Origin: Candidatus Dormiibacterota bacterium
Lineage (GTDB): Bacteria; Chloroflexota; Dormibacteria; Aeolococcales; Aeolococcaceae
DNA length: 55,945 nt
NCBI GenBank assembly: GCA_003132805.1
Contig: PKYW01000017.1
Span: 28,975-84,919, forward strand
Direction: 5' to 3'
Both the position numbers and the translations under genes were made by a program. The notes beneath the pieces were generated by a model. It made no database searches. It was not told the origin of the DNA and saw only the letters and a program-made list of their open reading frames with translations. How positions within the stretch are numbered: the first letter of the stretch is position 1; every line of letters starts with the position of its first letter. This document shows, piece by piece, positions 35,056-43,876 of the stretch.

Positions 35056-36147
35056 ATGGCGCGACACACGATCACGTTGATTCCCGGCGATGGCGTGGGC
35101 CCGGAGGTGAGCGACGCCGCCCGCCGAGTCATCGACGCGACCGGCGTCGACATCGACTGGGAGGTGCACGACGCCGGGCTCGGTGTGATGGAGCAGTACG
35201 GCGATCCGCTGCCCGCGCACGTGCTCGATTCCATCCGCCGCAACAAGGTCGCCATCAAAGGACCGCTCACCACGCCCGTCGGCAAAGGCATCAGGTCGGT
35301 CAACGTCGCGTTGCGCCGGGAGCTCGATCTCTATGCGCTGGTACGCCCGTGCAAGTCATACCCGGGGGTGCGCAGCCGCTACCAGGACGTCGACCTGGTG
35401 ATCGTTCGCGAGAACACCGAAGACCTGTACGCGGGCATCGAGTTCGCCGAAGGAGAGCCGCAGACGCTCGAGTTGATCGCCGATATCGAGCGGCTCGGCG
35501 GGCGCCGGATTCGTGACGATTCCGGCATCAGCATCAAGCCGATCTCCATCTTTGGAACCCAGCGCGTCTTCCGTTTCGCGTTCCAGTGGGCGATCGACAA
35601 CGGCCGCCACAAGGTGACTGCCGTGCACAAGGCGAACATCATGAAACACACCGACGGGCTGTGGTTGCGCGTCGCCCAGGAGATCAGTCAGGAGTTTCCG
35701 CAGATCGAGTTCGAGGATCGCATCGTCGACAACATGGCAATGCAACTGGTCCAGAAGCCGGAGCTGTACGACGTGATGGTGATGCCGAATCTCTACGGCG
35801 ATATCCTCAGCGACCTCTGCGCGGGACTCACCGGAGGGCTCGGTCTCGCTCCGGGAGCGAACACCGGCGATACCGTGGCGGTGTTCGAGGCCACCCATGG
35901 GAGCGCGCCGAAATACGCGGGCCAGAACAAGGCGAACCCCATGGCGATGATGCTCAGCGGGGTGCTCATGCTGCGTCACATCGGCGAGCACGCCGCCGGC
36001 GACCGCCTCGAGCTAGCGATCGCGCGGGTGATCGCCGACGGCCGGAGCGTCACCTATGACATGAAGCCCGATCGGGATGATCCGACGGCCGTGGGGACGT
36101 CGCAGGTCGCGGATGCCGTCATCGAGGTGCTCGGCACATCCGGATAG
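35056..36147 (+). CDS. Isocitrate dehydrogenase, NAD-type
   Basis: Beta-decarboxylating dehydrogenase of 363 residues. Substrate-binding parts [20 protein letters not shown] and [14 protein letters not shown], the catalytic [10 protein letters not shown] and metal-binding [13 protein letters not shown] are present. [20 protein letters not shown] with the short length fits the mitochondrial-type NAD isocitrate dehydrogenase branch rather than E. coli Icd. Homoisocitrate or tartrate dehydrogenase relatives are less likely given the SxxNVALRR. GAGGAG lies eight bases before the ATG. It works in the TCA cycle. Confidence 0.88.
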   Translation: MARHTITLIPGDGVGPEVSDAARRVIDATGVDIDWEVHDAGLGVMEQYGDPLPAHVLDSIRRNKVAIKGPLTTPVGKGIRSVNVALRRELDLYALVRPCKSYPGVRSRYQDVDLVIVRENTEDLYAGIEFAEGEPQTLELIADIERLGGRRIRDDSGISIKPISIFGTQRVFRFAFQWAIDNGRHKVTAVHKANIMKHTDGLWLRVAQEISQEFPQIEFEDRIVDNMAMQLVQKPELYDVMVMPNLYGDILSDLCAGLTGGLGLAPGANTGDTVAVFEATHGSAPKYAGQNKANPMAMMLSGVLMLRHIGEHAAGDRLELAIARVIADGRSVTYDMKPDRDDPTAVGTSQVADAVIEVLGTSG

Positions 36148-36158
36148 GCCCCCGGCAC

Positions 36159-36180
36159 GACTTCACAAATCAGTGAAGTC
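36159..36180. terminator. Perfect 8-bp inverted repeat after icd
   Basis: GACTTCAC-AAATCA-GTGAAGTC, arms of 8 with a 6-base loop, starts 11 bases after the isocitrate dehydrogenase stop and 39 bases before the histidine kinase start. It lacks a T-tract, so it is either a T-less terminator, an mRNA-stabilising hairpin, or an operator for the kinase gene. Confidence 0.5.
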
Positions 36181-36218
36181 CGTGGAATTGGCGAATTCGG
36201 GCTGATACTGGCGGTGCC

Positions 36219-38867
36219 TTGAGCACTGCGACCCTCGTGCTGTCGTGGGCTTTGGGGGGTGCCTGCACCATCCTGGGCGTACTCACTGTGGACGGGTGGC
36301 TGCGCCAGCGCGATCGAACGCGCGCATTTCTCGCGCTCTCGATCACGCTCCTCTGTGCCGCTGGGATAGCGATCGCCGTCACGATGCTCACCCTTGAGAA
36401 GTCCGCATGGACCAGCGATCTCGCATTGACGCTGTTCGTCGCCGCTGGGTGGGCGTTCTTCGGGTTCCGCGCAGCCATGACGCGGCTTCCCGCGGTGGCG
36501 ACCGTCGTCGTTACTGCGGCGGCCCTCGCGACCGCCGTGCTCATCAACGTCTCGCGCATCTCGCTCGACGGAGCCGCAACGCCCCCGCAGCGACTGACCG
36601 TTGTGGTGCTGACGATCGTCTGGCTCGGATGCGTGGTGGAGCCCGCGCTGAGGATGTGGGGGATATCGACGGCGATGCCTCGCGTGCAGCGAGCCAGGCT
36701 TCGCTCCATCACGATCGGGTACGCGGGAGTGATCGTGGCGCTGCTGGTCACGATCGGCACTGATGTGATCCTGGGACGGGCGCATCTCGAGACCACCGTC
36801 GCGCTTCCGGCGCTCGTCATCCTGCCGTTCTTCTACGTCGGGTTCGGGCCGCCGCGCTGGCTTCGTGGCCTGTGGCGCCAGCGTGAGGAGGAGCACTACC
36901 GCGAGGCGTTCACGGACCTTGTCCTGTACTCGCCCGACCGGCAGCGCCTCGCCGAGCGAGCGGTCGAGTGGGCCGCGCGCCTGGTCGGCGCCGACGGCGC
37001 GGTGATCGCCACCGACGACGGCGAGGTGCTCGCGGTGCACGGTCTCGACCGTGCCGCCGGCTGGAAGCTCGTCTCCGAGATGACCGGCTCGGGAGGAACC
37101 CGAGCGGTCACCCGGCATCCGACCACCTCCCAGAGCGTGATCCGGGTGGTGCTCGAAGCCCAGCTGAGCCGCGGCATCATGGCGGTGACGTCCGGTCCGC
37201 TCACTCCGCTGTTCGGCGATGACGAGGCGATCCGGCTCGCCCAATACGGAACAGCGCTCGCACCTGCGCTCGACCGGGTCCTGCTCGTGGAGCGGATGCG
37301 ACGCAGCTCGCAACTGCTCGATCTCGCCTACGACGCGGTGACCACCTGGAATGTCCGCACCCACCTGATCACCTACTGGAACAAAGGTGCCGAGGAGCTC
37401 TACGGGTGGGCTTCCAACGAGGCGATCGGTCGCGACCCGGGCGAGCTGCTCCGCTCGGAGCTGCCGGAAAGCCGCGAGGAGATCCTCACCGTGCTGCGCG
37501 CGGTCGGGCGCTGGGAGGGCGAGGTCATCCAGACGACCAAGGACGGCAGACGCATCCACGTCGCGGTGCGCTGGGCACTGCAGCGGGACAGCGTCGGCTG
37601 GCCGGACGCGGTGATCGAGATCGGCCGCGACGTCACCGCCGACAAGGTCGCGGCGTCGGAGCTGCGCGAGGCCCGCGACGTGGCGGAGCAGGCGTCGCAG
37701 GCCAAGAGCGAGTACCTCTCGCGCATGAGCCACGAGCTGCGCACCCCGCTCACCGCGATCCTCGGCTACAGCGATCTTCTCGAGATGCGTGAACCCCGGG
37801 AGGATCAGACCGAGGCGATCGCCGCCGTGCAGGAGGCCAGCGGGCACCTGCTCAGCCTGGTCAACGACGTGCTCGACATCGCGCGCATCGAGTCGGGTCG
37901 CGAGACCTTCTCGCTGGACCCCGTCGCGCTCGAGGCGACAGTGGAGGAGTGCGTTCGGTTGGTCGCGCCTTCCGCGCTCAGCCGGCACATCACGATCACA
38001 CGGTCGCTCGGGGAGTGTGCCGGGGACTACGTGCTCGCGGACCGCCAGCGGCTTGTCCAAGCGTTGCTCAACCTGCTCTCCAACGCGGTCAAGTACTCCG
38101 GGAACGAGGCGCACATCTCCGTGGATGCCGTTCGCGAGCGCGTTTACGGTGCGGCGTCCGGGGCGGATGCGAGCATCCCCAAGGGGGATTTCATCCGGCT
38201 CGCTGTTCGCGACACGGGTCCGGGCTTCACCGACGAGGAGAAGGCGCGTCTCTTCCAGCCCTTCGAGCGCCTGGGCGCAGAGCGGACAACCGTCCCAGGC
38301 ACCGGGCTCGGCCTCGCACTGACTCGCAAGCTCGTGCAGGGGATGCACGGCACCATCGGCGTGGAGAGCGAGCACGGCGCAGGGAGCACGTTCTGGATCC
38401 GGCTCACGCGCTCGCCGGTTGCCGCGTCAAAGCCGCGCGTTCGACGCAAGCCGCCGGTGGCGATCCCGGTGGTTGCCTGCGAGCGCACTGTGCTCTACGT
38501 CGAGGACAACCTCGCGACCATCGGGCTCATGGAGGAGGTGTTCTCCATGCGTCCGCAGATCCATCTCCTCACCGCCATGCAGGGTGGTCTCACGCTGGAG
38601 CTCGCACGCGAGCATCATCCTGATCTGATCGTGCTCGACCTCCATCTGCCGGATATCCAGGGCGACGAGGTGCTCGCCCAGCTTCGAGCCGACCCGCGCA
38701 CCGCCGTAATCCCTGTCGTGATGTGCAGCGCCGACGCCACCGAGCGGCGCCGCAAGCAGCTGATCGCCGCGGGCGCTCTCGCATACTTGACGAAACCCGT
38801 GAAAGTGCAACGCTTCCTGCGCATGCTCGACGAGGTGCTCAGCAGCGCCCCGGTCATCCCCGCCTGA
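36219..38867 (+). CDS. Hybrid sensor histidine kinase (7TM-GAF-PAS-HisKA-HATPase-REC)
   Basis: Protein of 882 residues, TTG start. About seven membrane helices fill residues 1-215, followed by a GAF-like region (225-345), PAS domain (350-470: LAYDAVTTWNVRTHLITYWN and GRWEGEVIQTTKDGR), dimerisation helix with phosphoacceptor His near 504 (RMSHELRTPLTAILGYS), and ATPase with LLSNAVKYSG, DTGPGF and GTGLGLALTRKLV. A receiver domain (770-880) carries the phospho-Asp in LIVLDLHLPD (near 807), CSAD and TKPV. The architecture suggests a phosphorelay; no HPt or DNA-binding partner is adjacent. Confidence 0.93.
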   Translation: MSTATLVLSWALGGACTILGVLTVDGWLRQRDRTRAFLALSITLLCAAGIAIAVTMLTLEKSAWTSDLALTLFVAAGWAFFGFRAAMTRLPAVATVVVTAAALATAVLINVSRISLDGAATPPQRLTVVVLTIVWLGCVVEPALRMWGISTAMPRVQRARLRSITIGYAGVIVALLVTIGTDVILGRAHLETTVALPALVILPFFYVGFGPPRWLRGLWRQREEEHYREAFTDLVLYSPDRQRLAERAVEWAARLVGADGAVIATDDGEVLAVHGLDRAAGWKLVSEMTGSGGTRAVTRHPTTSQSVIRVVLEAQLSRGIMAVTSGPLTPLFGDDEAIRLAQYGTALAPALDRVLLVERMRRSSQLLDLAYDAVTTWNVRTHLITYWNKGAEELYGWASNEAIGRDPGELLRSELPESREEILTVLRAVGRWEGEVIQTTKDGRRIHVAVRWALQRDSVGWPDAVIEIGRDVTADKVAASELREARDVAEQASQAKSEYLSRMSHELRTPLTAILGYSDLLEMREPREDQTEAIAAVQEASGHLLSLVNDVLDIARIESGRETFSLDPVALEATVEECVRLVAPSALSRHITITRSLGECAGDYVLADRQRLVQALLNLLSNAVKYSGNEAHISVDAVRERVYGAASGADASIPKGDFIRLAVRDTGPGFTDEEKARLFQPFERLGAERTTVPGTGLGLALTRKLVQGMHGTIGVESEHGAGSTFWIRLTRSPVAASKPRVRRKPPVAIPVVACERTVLYVEDNLATIGLMEEVFSMRPQIHLLTAMQGGLTLELAREHHPDLIVLDLHLPDIQGDEVLAQLRADPRTAVIPVVMCSADATERRRKQLIAAGALAYLTKPVKVQRFLRMLDEVLSSAPVIPA

Positions 38868-38877
38868 GCGTCTGTCG

Positions 38878-39696
38878 GTGCCGCCGGCCTTCGAGGTTCT
38901 GAGCGACTCCGCGGCTGGTGAGCCGCTCGCGGCCGAGCGCACGTACGGGCGGCCGCTCCGGTTCCCGGATGCTCCGCGGCCGTATGTGATCGTCAACTTC
39001 GTCGCGTCGATCGATGGCGTCGCGTCGCTTGGGTTGACCGACGGGACCGACTCGACAACGCTCAGCGGGGGTTCGCGTGCCGACCGATACGTTATGAGCC
39101 TGCTTCGCGCCAGCGCCGACGCCATGCTCATCGGCGCGGGAAACCTGCGCACCACGCCTGGTCACCAGTGGATCCCGTCAGCAGTGGCGGGCGACGACGC
39201 CGCGGAGATCGCGGCATACCGCGTTGCCCGTACCGGCTCCGCCGAGCCGCCGCCACTGGTGGTGGTGTCGGCGAGCGGCGACCTTCCCGCGCACGTTGCG
39301 CTCGATCAGCCCGCCACCAGCGTCGTCGTCGTCACATCGGCGGAAGGGGCGCCAAAGGTTCGCCGCGCCCATCCGCTTGCGAGCGTGGTCGAAGTGGAGG
39401 AGGGGCCGGAAATCAGCGGTGCCCGCGTGGTCGCCGCCGTGACCAGCGCCCTCGGACCAGGGTTGATCCTCTGCGAGGGCGGCCCGTCATTGTTCGGCCG
39501 CATGCTGGCCGATCGATCGGTGCACGAGTTGTTCCTGACCGTCTCGCCGCGAATCGCGGGCCGGGACCACGACCAACCGCGGCCGGGTATCGTCGACGGT
39601 TGGGCCGCGGCGCCCGACGCGCTTCCGGGGGCCGCGATCGAGTCGGTACGGCGGTCCGGCGATCACGTGTTTCTCCGCTACCGCCTCGAGTCCTGA
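38878..39696 (+). CDS. RibD C-terminal-like reductase
   Basis: Protein of 272 residues resembling the RibD C-terminal/dihydrofolate-reductase-like family: RPYVIVNFVASIDGVASLG, SGGSRADRYVMSLLRASADA followed by MLIGAGNLR, LILCEGGPSLFGRML, LFLTVSPRIAG. Stand-alone members include riboflavin-pathway pyrimidine reductases and other NADPH reductases; without a deaminase domain the exact reaction is unclear. GTG 38878 is 10 bases after the kinase gene stop, so they may be co-transcribed. Confidence 0.87.
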   Translation: MPPAFEVLSDSAAGEPLAAERTYGRPLRFPDAPRPYVIVNFVASIDGVASLGLTDGTDSTTLSGGSRADRYVMSLLRASADAMLIGAGNLRTTPGHQWIPSAVAGDDAAEIAAYRVARTGSAEPPPLVVVSASGDLPAHVALDQPATSVVVVTSAEGAPKVRRAHPLASVVEVEEGPEISGARVVAAVTSALGPGLILCEGGPSLFGRMLADRSVHELFLTVSPRIAGRDHDQPRPGIVDGWAAAPDALPGAAIESVRRSGDHVFLRYRLES

Positions 39697-39843
39697 GCGC
39701 CGGATGCTGCGGACGGTATCGGTCAGGAGATCCTCGATCGCCTGACCGGAGTCACCGACGCCGCGCCGGGCAACCTCGAGCAACTCAGGATTGCTGCGCA
39801 GGAAGCGAGTCGCGGCGTCGATGATCACGGTGTTCTCGGTCAT
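39487..39843 (-). CDS. Possible small protein, 3' part overlaps RibD-like gene
   Basis: The first 49 residues (MTENTVIIDAATRFLRSNPE, then a run ending near DTVRSIRRSG) lie in the gap after the RibD-like gene and look like a real helical protein, with AGGG before the ATG at 39843. The rest of the frame is antisense to the RibD-like gene and looks like noise. Either a real 118-residue gene with a long overlap, or a small protein frameshifted near 39690. Confidence 0.3.
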   Translation of the reverse strand: MTENTVIIDAATRFLRSNPELLEVARRGVGDSGQAIEDLLTDTVRSIRRSGLEAVAEKHVIAGPPYRLDRGPRKRVGRRGPTVDDTRPRLVVVPARDSRRDGQEQLVHRSIGQHAAEQ

Positions 39844-39882
39844 GGCCCTATCGTCGGTGCGCCCGGCGACAGGTGCCTGTCG

Positions 39883-40560
39883 TCAGTCCTCGGTCTTTTC
39901 GGAGGGGGACTCGCTCCCGGCAAGGAGCAGATAGAGCTTGCGGCGAGCCTCGCGAAGAATGGTGCGCGCCTCGGCGATGTGTGCGGCGTCCCCGGCCCGG
40001 CTCACCTGCCAGACGGCGGCGAGCAGCTGGAAGGCCTGATCGCGAAGATCGCGATGGTCGCCACCGACTGAGCCTGCTGCCTCGGCCCAGGGTGCTGGAC
40101 CGGCGGCGAGCTTCGCCGCCTCTTCACGCCCGGTATCGGTGAGCTCGAAGACGCGGCGGCCGCCGTCGGCCTCCACGGCACGAACGAGGCCTTCGTCCTC
40201 GAGCTGCTGAAGCGTGGGATAGACGGATCCGGGGCTTGCGCGCCAAGCACCCTCGCTGCGGCGCTCGAGCTCCTGGATGATCTGATACCCGTGCGACGGC
40301 TTCTCAGCCAGGAGCACGAGGATCGCGGCGCGAACGTCGCCTCGGGCGGCGCGCCTGCCCGGGCCGAAGCCCTGGCCGAAGCCGCCCGGACCACCGAACC
40401 CGGCGAACTCGGGTGCGTCGAAGGGTGGCCATCCGCGCCGATGGCGACCACGAGCGCTGTGCTCGAGGTGCTCGCGGACTTGGTGGTGGAAGCGGGCTGT
40501 CGCGTCGTGGCGCGACGTCGTCTCCTCGTGGGAGGAGTGATGGGAGTGTTCCCTGGTCAT
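39883..40560 (-). CDS. PadR family regulator with His-rich N-terminus
   Basis: Protein of 225 residues. Residues 1-40 are His-rich (REHSHHSSHEETTSRHD then RFHHQVREHLEHS), followed by a Gly/Pro/Phe linker, then the PadR winged helix: RAAILVLLAEKPSHGYQIIQ, ELERRSEGAWRASPGSVYPT then LQQLEDEGLVRA, and GGRRVFELTDTGR as the wing. The C-terminal helical part would dimerise. The His cluster may bind metal, which could be the signal (inference). GGAGC precedes the ATG. Confidence 0.88.
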   Translation of the reverse strand: MTREHSHHSSHEETTSRHDATARFHHQVREHLEHSARGRHRRGWPPFDAPEFAGFGGPGGFGQGFGPGRRAARGDVRAAILVLLAEKPSHGYQIIQELERRSEGAWRASPGSVYPTLQQLEDEGLVRAVEADGGRRVFELTDTGREEAAKLAAGPAPWAEAAGSVGGDHRDLRDQAFQLLAAVWQVSRAGDAAHIAEARTILREARRKLYLLLAGSESPSEKTED

Positions 40561-40597
40561 ATCGTTTGCTCCAGTGGAGGTTGATTCGATGTACCAA

Positions 40598-40625
40598 CGA
40601 TATATCGAGAGCGGTCGCGTGTCAA
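40598..40625 (-). promoter_or_regulatory. padR promoter with CGATATATCG palindrome
   Basis: On the minus strand TTGACA lies at 40625-40620 and TATATC at 40604-40599 (15-base spacer). The -10 is embedded in the perfect palindrome CGATATATCG (40598-40607). Located 38 bases before the padR start, it is a likely autoregulatory operator. Confidence 0.5.
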
Positions 40626-40632
40626 GTGCACT

Positions 40633-41682
40633 TCAGGCGCTCGCGGCCCAGTCGAGATTCATCTGGGCGAGCATCTGACCGGCCACGGCCGGCGCCGCGA
40701 TCAGCTCGATGTCGAGCTCGTGGTTGCGCGCGAACCCGCCGCCCGACCAGTTGGCGCTCCCGAAGAGCACCGAGGTCGAATCGGCCACGATCGCCTTGGC
40801 GTGGAGCAATTCGCCTCGGCTCCGATACCAGCGGACCTGGATCCCGGCGGAGCGCAGCGCGGCATAGGACGGGTCGCTCGAGGGTTGTGAGGGGTCGAGG
40901 AGGACTCGAACCGAGACGCCCCGGAGCGCCGCGGCCTCGAGCGCGTGGACGACACCGGTGTCCGTGAGGACGAACAGCTCGAGGTCGAGCGCATGGCGCG
41001 CTCCATCGATGAGTCCCAGCGCGAGTGGACGGATCTCGACACCGGGCAGCGTCGCCGCGACATCGATCGATGCGTCGTGCACGGCATCGGGGACTGAAGC
41101 CGAACGACCACAGGTGGCCAGGTCACGGTCGAAGACTCGGTCGAGATTGCGAACCACCGGGCCGCGCACCTCGGCATCGTAGTCGTGATTCGCCGCCGAA
41201 CCGGCTCCCCAGTTGATGCCACCAACGACTGCAACTGCGTGGTCGACGACCAGGAGCTTGACGTGGTCGATCATCTCCTTGCGTACCGGGTAATCGACGA
41301 CATCGACACTGGCGGTGCGCAGCTGTGCAGCGGTGGCGACGCTGGTCAGCTCCGACGGGTCGTCGATGACGGTGACTGCGACACCTCTTGCTCTCGCGGC
41401 AATCAGCGCCGTTGCGAGGTCGCGCCGGCCGAACTCGTAGATCTCGACGTGGATGCTCACCCGCGCAGCGTCGATCAGCGAGTCAAGGCGCGCGAACGTC
41501 GCGGGGCCGCTGCGCAGCAGGGCGACCTGATCGGTTCCCAGCATCACCGACGGCGCCGGTCCCAGCAGAGGTGCGGGTGGTGGCGTATGGACCGCCGACG
41601 CCCGGATCTGGGCGCATCCGATCACCAGTCCACCGGCGGCGATCGCCGCGAGCGCGCAGCGCCAGACCGGGCCGACGGACAT
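40633..41682 (-). CDS. Phospholipase D-like lipoprotein
   Basis: PLD-superfamily protein with both HxKxxxxD motifs: DHVKLLVVDHAVAVVGGINW and LLHAKAIVADSTSVLFGSAN, each followed by the usual GxxN. This is the arrangement of cardiolipin synthases and related phosphotransferases, but the export signal (LAAIAAGGLVIGC lipobox) places it outside the membrane, as in exported PLD-like proteins of unknown substrate. The ATG at 41682 is the last of four in-frame ATGs at 41727, 41712, 41697 and 41682 created by a 15-base tandem repeat. Starting at 41682 gives 349 residues and a well-formed signal peptide. Confidence 0.85.
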   Translation of the reverse strand: MSVGPVWRCALAAIAAGGLVIGCAQIRASAVHTPPPAPLLGPAPSVMLGTDQVALLRSGPATFARLDSLIDAARVSIHVEIYEFGRRDLATALIAARARGVAVTVIDDPSELTSVATAAQLRTASVDVVDYPVRKEMIDHVKLLVVDHAVAVVGGINWGAGSAANHDYDAEVRGPVVRNLDRVFDRDLATCGRSASVPDAVHDASIDVAATLPGVEIRPLALGLIDGARHALDLELFVLTDTGVVHALEAAALRGVSVRVLLDPSQPSSDPSYAALRSAGIQVRWYRSRGELLHAKAIVADSTSVLFGSANWSGGGFARNHELDIELIAAPAVAGQMLAQMNLDWAASA

Positions 41683-41727
41683 ACGCAAGTGGGACATACG
41701 CAAGTGGGGCATACGCACGTGGGGCAT
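41680..41727 (-). repeat. 15-bp tandem repeat carrying four in-frame ATG codons
   Basis: Three tandem 15-base copies, each starting on the minus strand with ATG-(C/T)CCCAC-(G/T)TGCGT, plus the ATG of a fourth. Translated, each unit is five residues (MPHVR, MPHLR, MSHLR). They lie at the start of the phospholipase D-like gene. Confidence 0.9.
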
Positions 41728-41757
41728 TTCGCGCCAACACTACCACACACGTGCGTA
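41712..41757. repeat. 10-bp perfect inverted repeat between pld-like and secG genes
   Basis: TACGCACGTG at 41712-41721 and CACGTGCGTA at 41748-41757, separated by 26 bases. The left arm is the outermost unit of the 15-base tandem repeat. It may be an operator or structural element in the divergent promoter region. Confidence 0.55.
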
Positions 41758-41850
41758 GGGAAGGCGGCGTGGTTGCGGCCCCGACGAGGGAGCGGACCGC
41801 GACGATGCACCTATACTCGGCCAGATGCGTACTCAAGGAGGCGTGGTTGC

Positions 41851-42084
41851 GTGAAGACGGCTCTTTCCGTGGCCCAGGTCGTGATCGGGATCCTCGCGAT
41901 CCTTGGCATCCTCCTCCAGACCCCGAAATCGACCGGTCTCGGCGGAACAATCGGTGGTGGAGGAGATTCCGGCGGCGGGTACCGGCGCCGGCGCGGCCTG
42001 GAGGCAAGCCTGCTGCGGTTCTCGGCCGCAATGATCGCGCTCTTCGTCATCGTCTCGATCCTCTCAACCTACGTCACCAAGTAG
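41851..42084 (+). CDS. secG: Preprotein translocase subunit SecG
   Basis: Protein of 77 residues with the SecG plan: N-terminal helix VAQVVIGILAILGILLQTPK, the conserved TGLGGTIGGGGDSGGG cytoplasmic loop, RRRRGLE, and a second helix (FSAAMIALFVIVSILS). SecG assists SecYE in protein export. GTG at 41851 has AAGGAGG nine bases upstream, and a TATACT box lies at 41812-41817. The downstream peptide-binding protein frame begins right at the SecG stop, and the pair is likely co-transcribed. Confidence 0.93.
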   Translation: MKTALSVAQVVIGILAILGILLQTPKSTGLGGTIGGGGDSGGGYRRRRGLEASLLRFSAAMIALFVIVSILSTYVTK

Positions 42085-42137
42085 GCTGGCTCCGCCGGCA
42101 CCGGCCGATTGAGGTCATCGCCGGAACGGCGCTGGTC

Positions 42138-43691
42138 GTGGTCGCGATCGGCGCGCTCGGGTATGCGCTGTCAGTGCATTTCGGGCTGATCGGCGGCGCG
42201 CAATTCACCGAGGGGCTCGTGGTTGCGGAGCGGCCAATGTCGCTCGACCCGTTCGTCGATGCATCGGATCCGGCCGTGGTCGACGTTGGCCATCTGCTCT
42301 ATCGATCACTGCTGAAACTCGACAGCACGGGGTATCCGGCAGACGACCTCGCCGCATCCTGGTCCGTGAGCGCCAATGGTCTCGTCTATACGGTCGTGCT
42401 GCGACCCAACCTCGAATGGTCAGACGGCTCGACCATCACAGCCGGCGATGTCGTTGCGACGGAACGCTTCGCGGTCTCGGCGCAGGCGAGCGACGCGGAT
42501 CTTGCGAGCGCGTTGCTCGGGGTAAAGGTCTCCGCGTCGGGATCGACGATCACGTTCACGCTGCCATCTCCGCGATCATCGTTCGCTGCGACGCTGACGG
42601 AGATGCCCGTCCTGCCGCTGGGCAACCTCAACGCATCAGCGCTCACGTTCTACGAGACCCACCCTACGGTTCCGCTCCCGACGTCAGGTCCCTACGACGT
42701 CCAGTCGGCGGCCGCGCTGGCCGTCGTGCTTCAGGCAAATCCGCATGCGACCGCCCGTCCGAACATCAAGACGTACGAGCTCCGGCTGTTCCTGAGGTTT
42801 TCCGATGCTGAATATGCGTTTTCACAGGGCAGCATCGACGCGCTCCTGGCGTCGACGCCGGAGGAACTGTCGACACTGATGCATCTCAAAGGAGCGCAGG
42901 CGGAGAGCATGACGACTCCCTCCTTCGTCGACATGATGTTCAACGAGCGTGTGCCGGCACTCGCCAGCTCGGTCGTGCGGCACGCGATCGGCATCGCCAT
43001 CAACCGCTCCGCCATCGTCGCCGGAGCGCTCGACGGGCGCGGAGGCGTGATCCAGACCGGTCCATTCTCGGGCGGCATTCCGTGGGTGGGACCACCCGCC
43101 ATCGAGGCGATATCGCCGACGGTGGCAGCATCGGTGCTCCAGGCCAATGGGTGGATCCCCGGTCCCGATGGCGTGCGCCACAACGGCTCGAGTCGACTGG
43201 CGTTCAGCCTTGCCGTGCCGAACATCAATCCGCTCCCGGTCGTCGCGCATGAGGTGGCGACCCAGCTAGCTGCCATCGGCATACAGATCACGGTCACCAC
43301 GATGAACCCGGAGAGCTTTCTGACCGGAACGCTGGACAGCGGGCACTTTCAACTCGCGATCGACGCGTGGAACCCGGTCCCCGACCCCGACGTCAGCGCC
43401 TTCTGGCGTTCCAACGCCGCACCGCCGCATGGATACAATGTGTCGGCGGGCGAGCCCGACCCGTTCCTCGACGCTGCCCTGGACATGCTCGCCGAGTCAC
43501 CGACCCGGTCGATCAGGATCCAGGCGGCCGGCCAGGTCGCAGCGCTCGTCGCGGACGATGCGCCCGCCGCATTCCTCTACACACCCAAGGTGTCGATGGT
43601 GTTCAGGGCGCCCGCGCCGGTAGCCCCGATGCCCGCGATCGGGCCGGAATCGTCGCGGTACCAGGACATTGCCTCGTGGCAGCTCCCGTAG
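42138..43691 (+). CDS. Peptide ABC transporter substrate-binding protein (SBP_bac_5)
   Basis: Extracytoplasmic solute-binding protein of the peptide/nickel class, about 517 residues: GLVVAERPMSLDPFVDASDP, YRSLLKLDSTGYPADDLAAS, LEWSDGSTITAGDVV (family signature) and the late FAWNP-type segment AIDAWNPVPDPDVSAFW. The frame is open upstream through secG, but no ATG, GTG or TTG precedes GTG 42138. That GTG lies inside the membrane helix, so the positively charged stretch RRHRP before the helix would be lost. ATT at 42108 or coupling at the SecG stop are alternatives. No permease or ATPase is adjacent. Confidence 0.85.
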   Translation: MVAIGALGYALSVHFGLIGGAQFTEGLVVAERPMSLDPFVDASDPAVVDVGHLLYRSLLKLDSTGYPADDLAASWSVSANGLVYTVVLRPNLEWSDGSTITAGDVVATERFAVSAQASDADLASALLGVKVSASGSTITFTLPSPRSSFAATLTEMPVLPLGNLNASALTFYETHPTVPLPTSGPYDVQSAAALAVVLQANPHATARPNIKTYELRLFLRFSDAEYAFSQGSIDALLASTPEELSTLMHLKGAQAESMTTPSFVDMMFNERVPALASSVVRHAIGIAINRSAIVAGALDGRGGVIQTGPFSGGIPWVGPPAIEAISPTVAASVLQANGWIPGPDGVRHNGSSRLAFSLAVPNINPLPVVAHEVATQLAAIGIQITVTTMNPESFLTGTLDSGHFQLAIDAWNPVPDPDVSAFWRSNAAPPHGYNVSAGEPDPFLDAALDMLAESPTRSIRIQAAGQVAALVADDAPAAFLYTPKVSMVFRAPAPVAPMPAIGPESSRYQDIASWQLP

Positions 43692-43745
43692 ACGGCGTTT
43701 TCGCGGGCACCCCGGTCGGCCGCTGATACCATCTGCGGGCACCTC

Positions 43746-43832
43746 GCCGAGGTGGTGGAACTGGTAGACACGCAGCGTTCAGGGCGCTGTGCTCGTAAGG
43801 GCGTAAGGGTTCGATTCCCTTCCTCGGCACCA
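43746..43832 (+). tRNA. tRNA-Leu (CAG)
   Basis: Type II tRNA with acceptor pair GCCGAGG (43746-43752) and CCTCGGC (43822-43828), discriminator A and an encoded CCA (43830-43832). The anticodon stem CAGCG/CGCTG frames the loop TTCAGGG, with anticodon CAG at 43780-43782, reading CUG. A long variable arm and GGTTCGATTCC in the T arm are present. Confidence 0.95.
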
Positions 43833-43876
43833 AATTTCCTTGGTCGTGGACCAACCCCGAGAGTGCCGTTTAGCCT

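Noticed and set aside
36054-38375. 773-codon minus-strand open frame
   Set aside because: Antisense to the hybrid histidine kinase, which has every expected motif.
24852-43691. Joining the DppB-type permease and the peptide-binding protein as one transporter locus
   Set aside because: They are 17 kb apart on opposite strands with unrelated genes between; no sequence evidence ties them.
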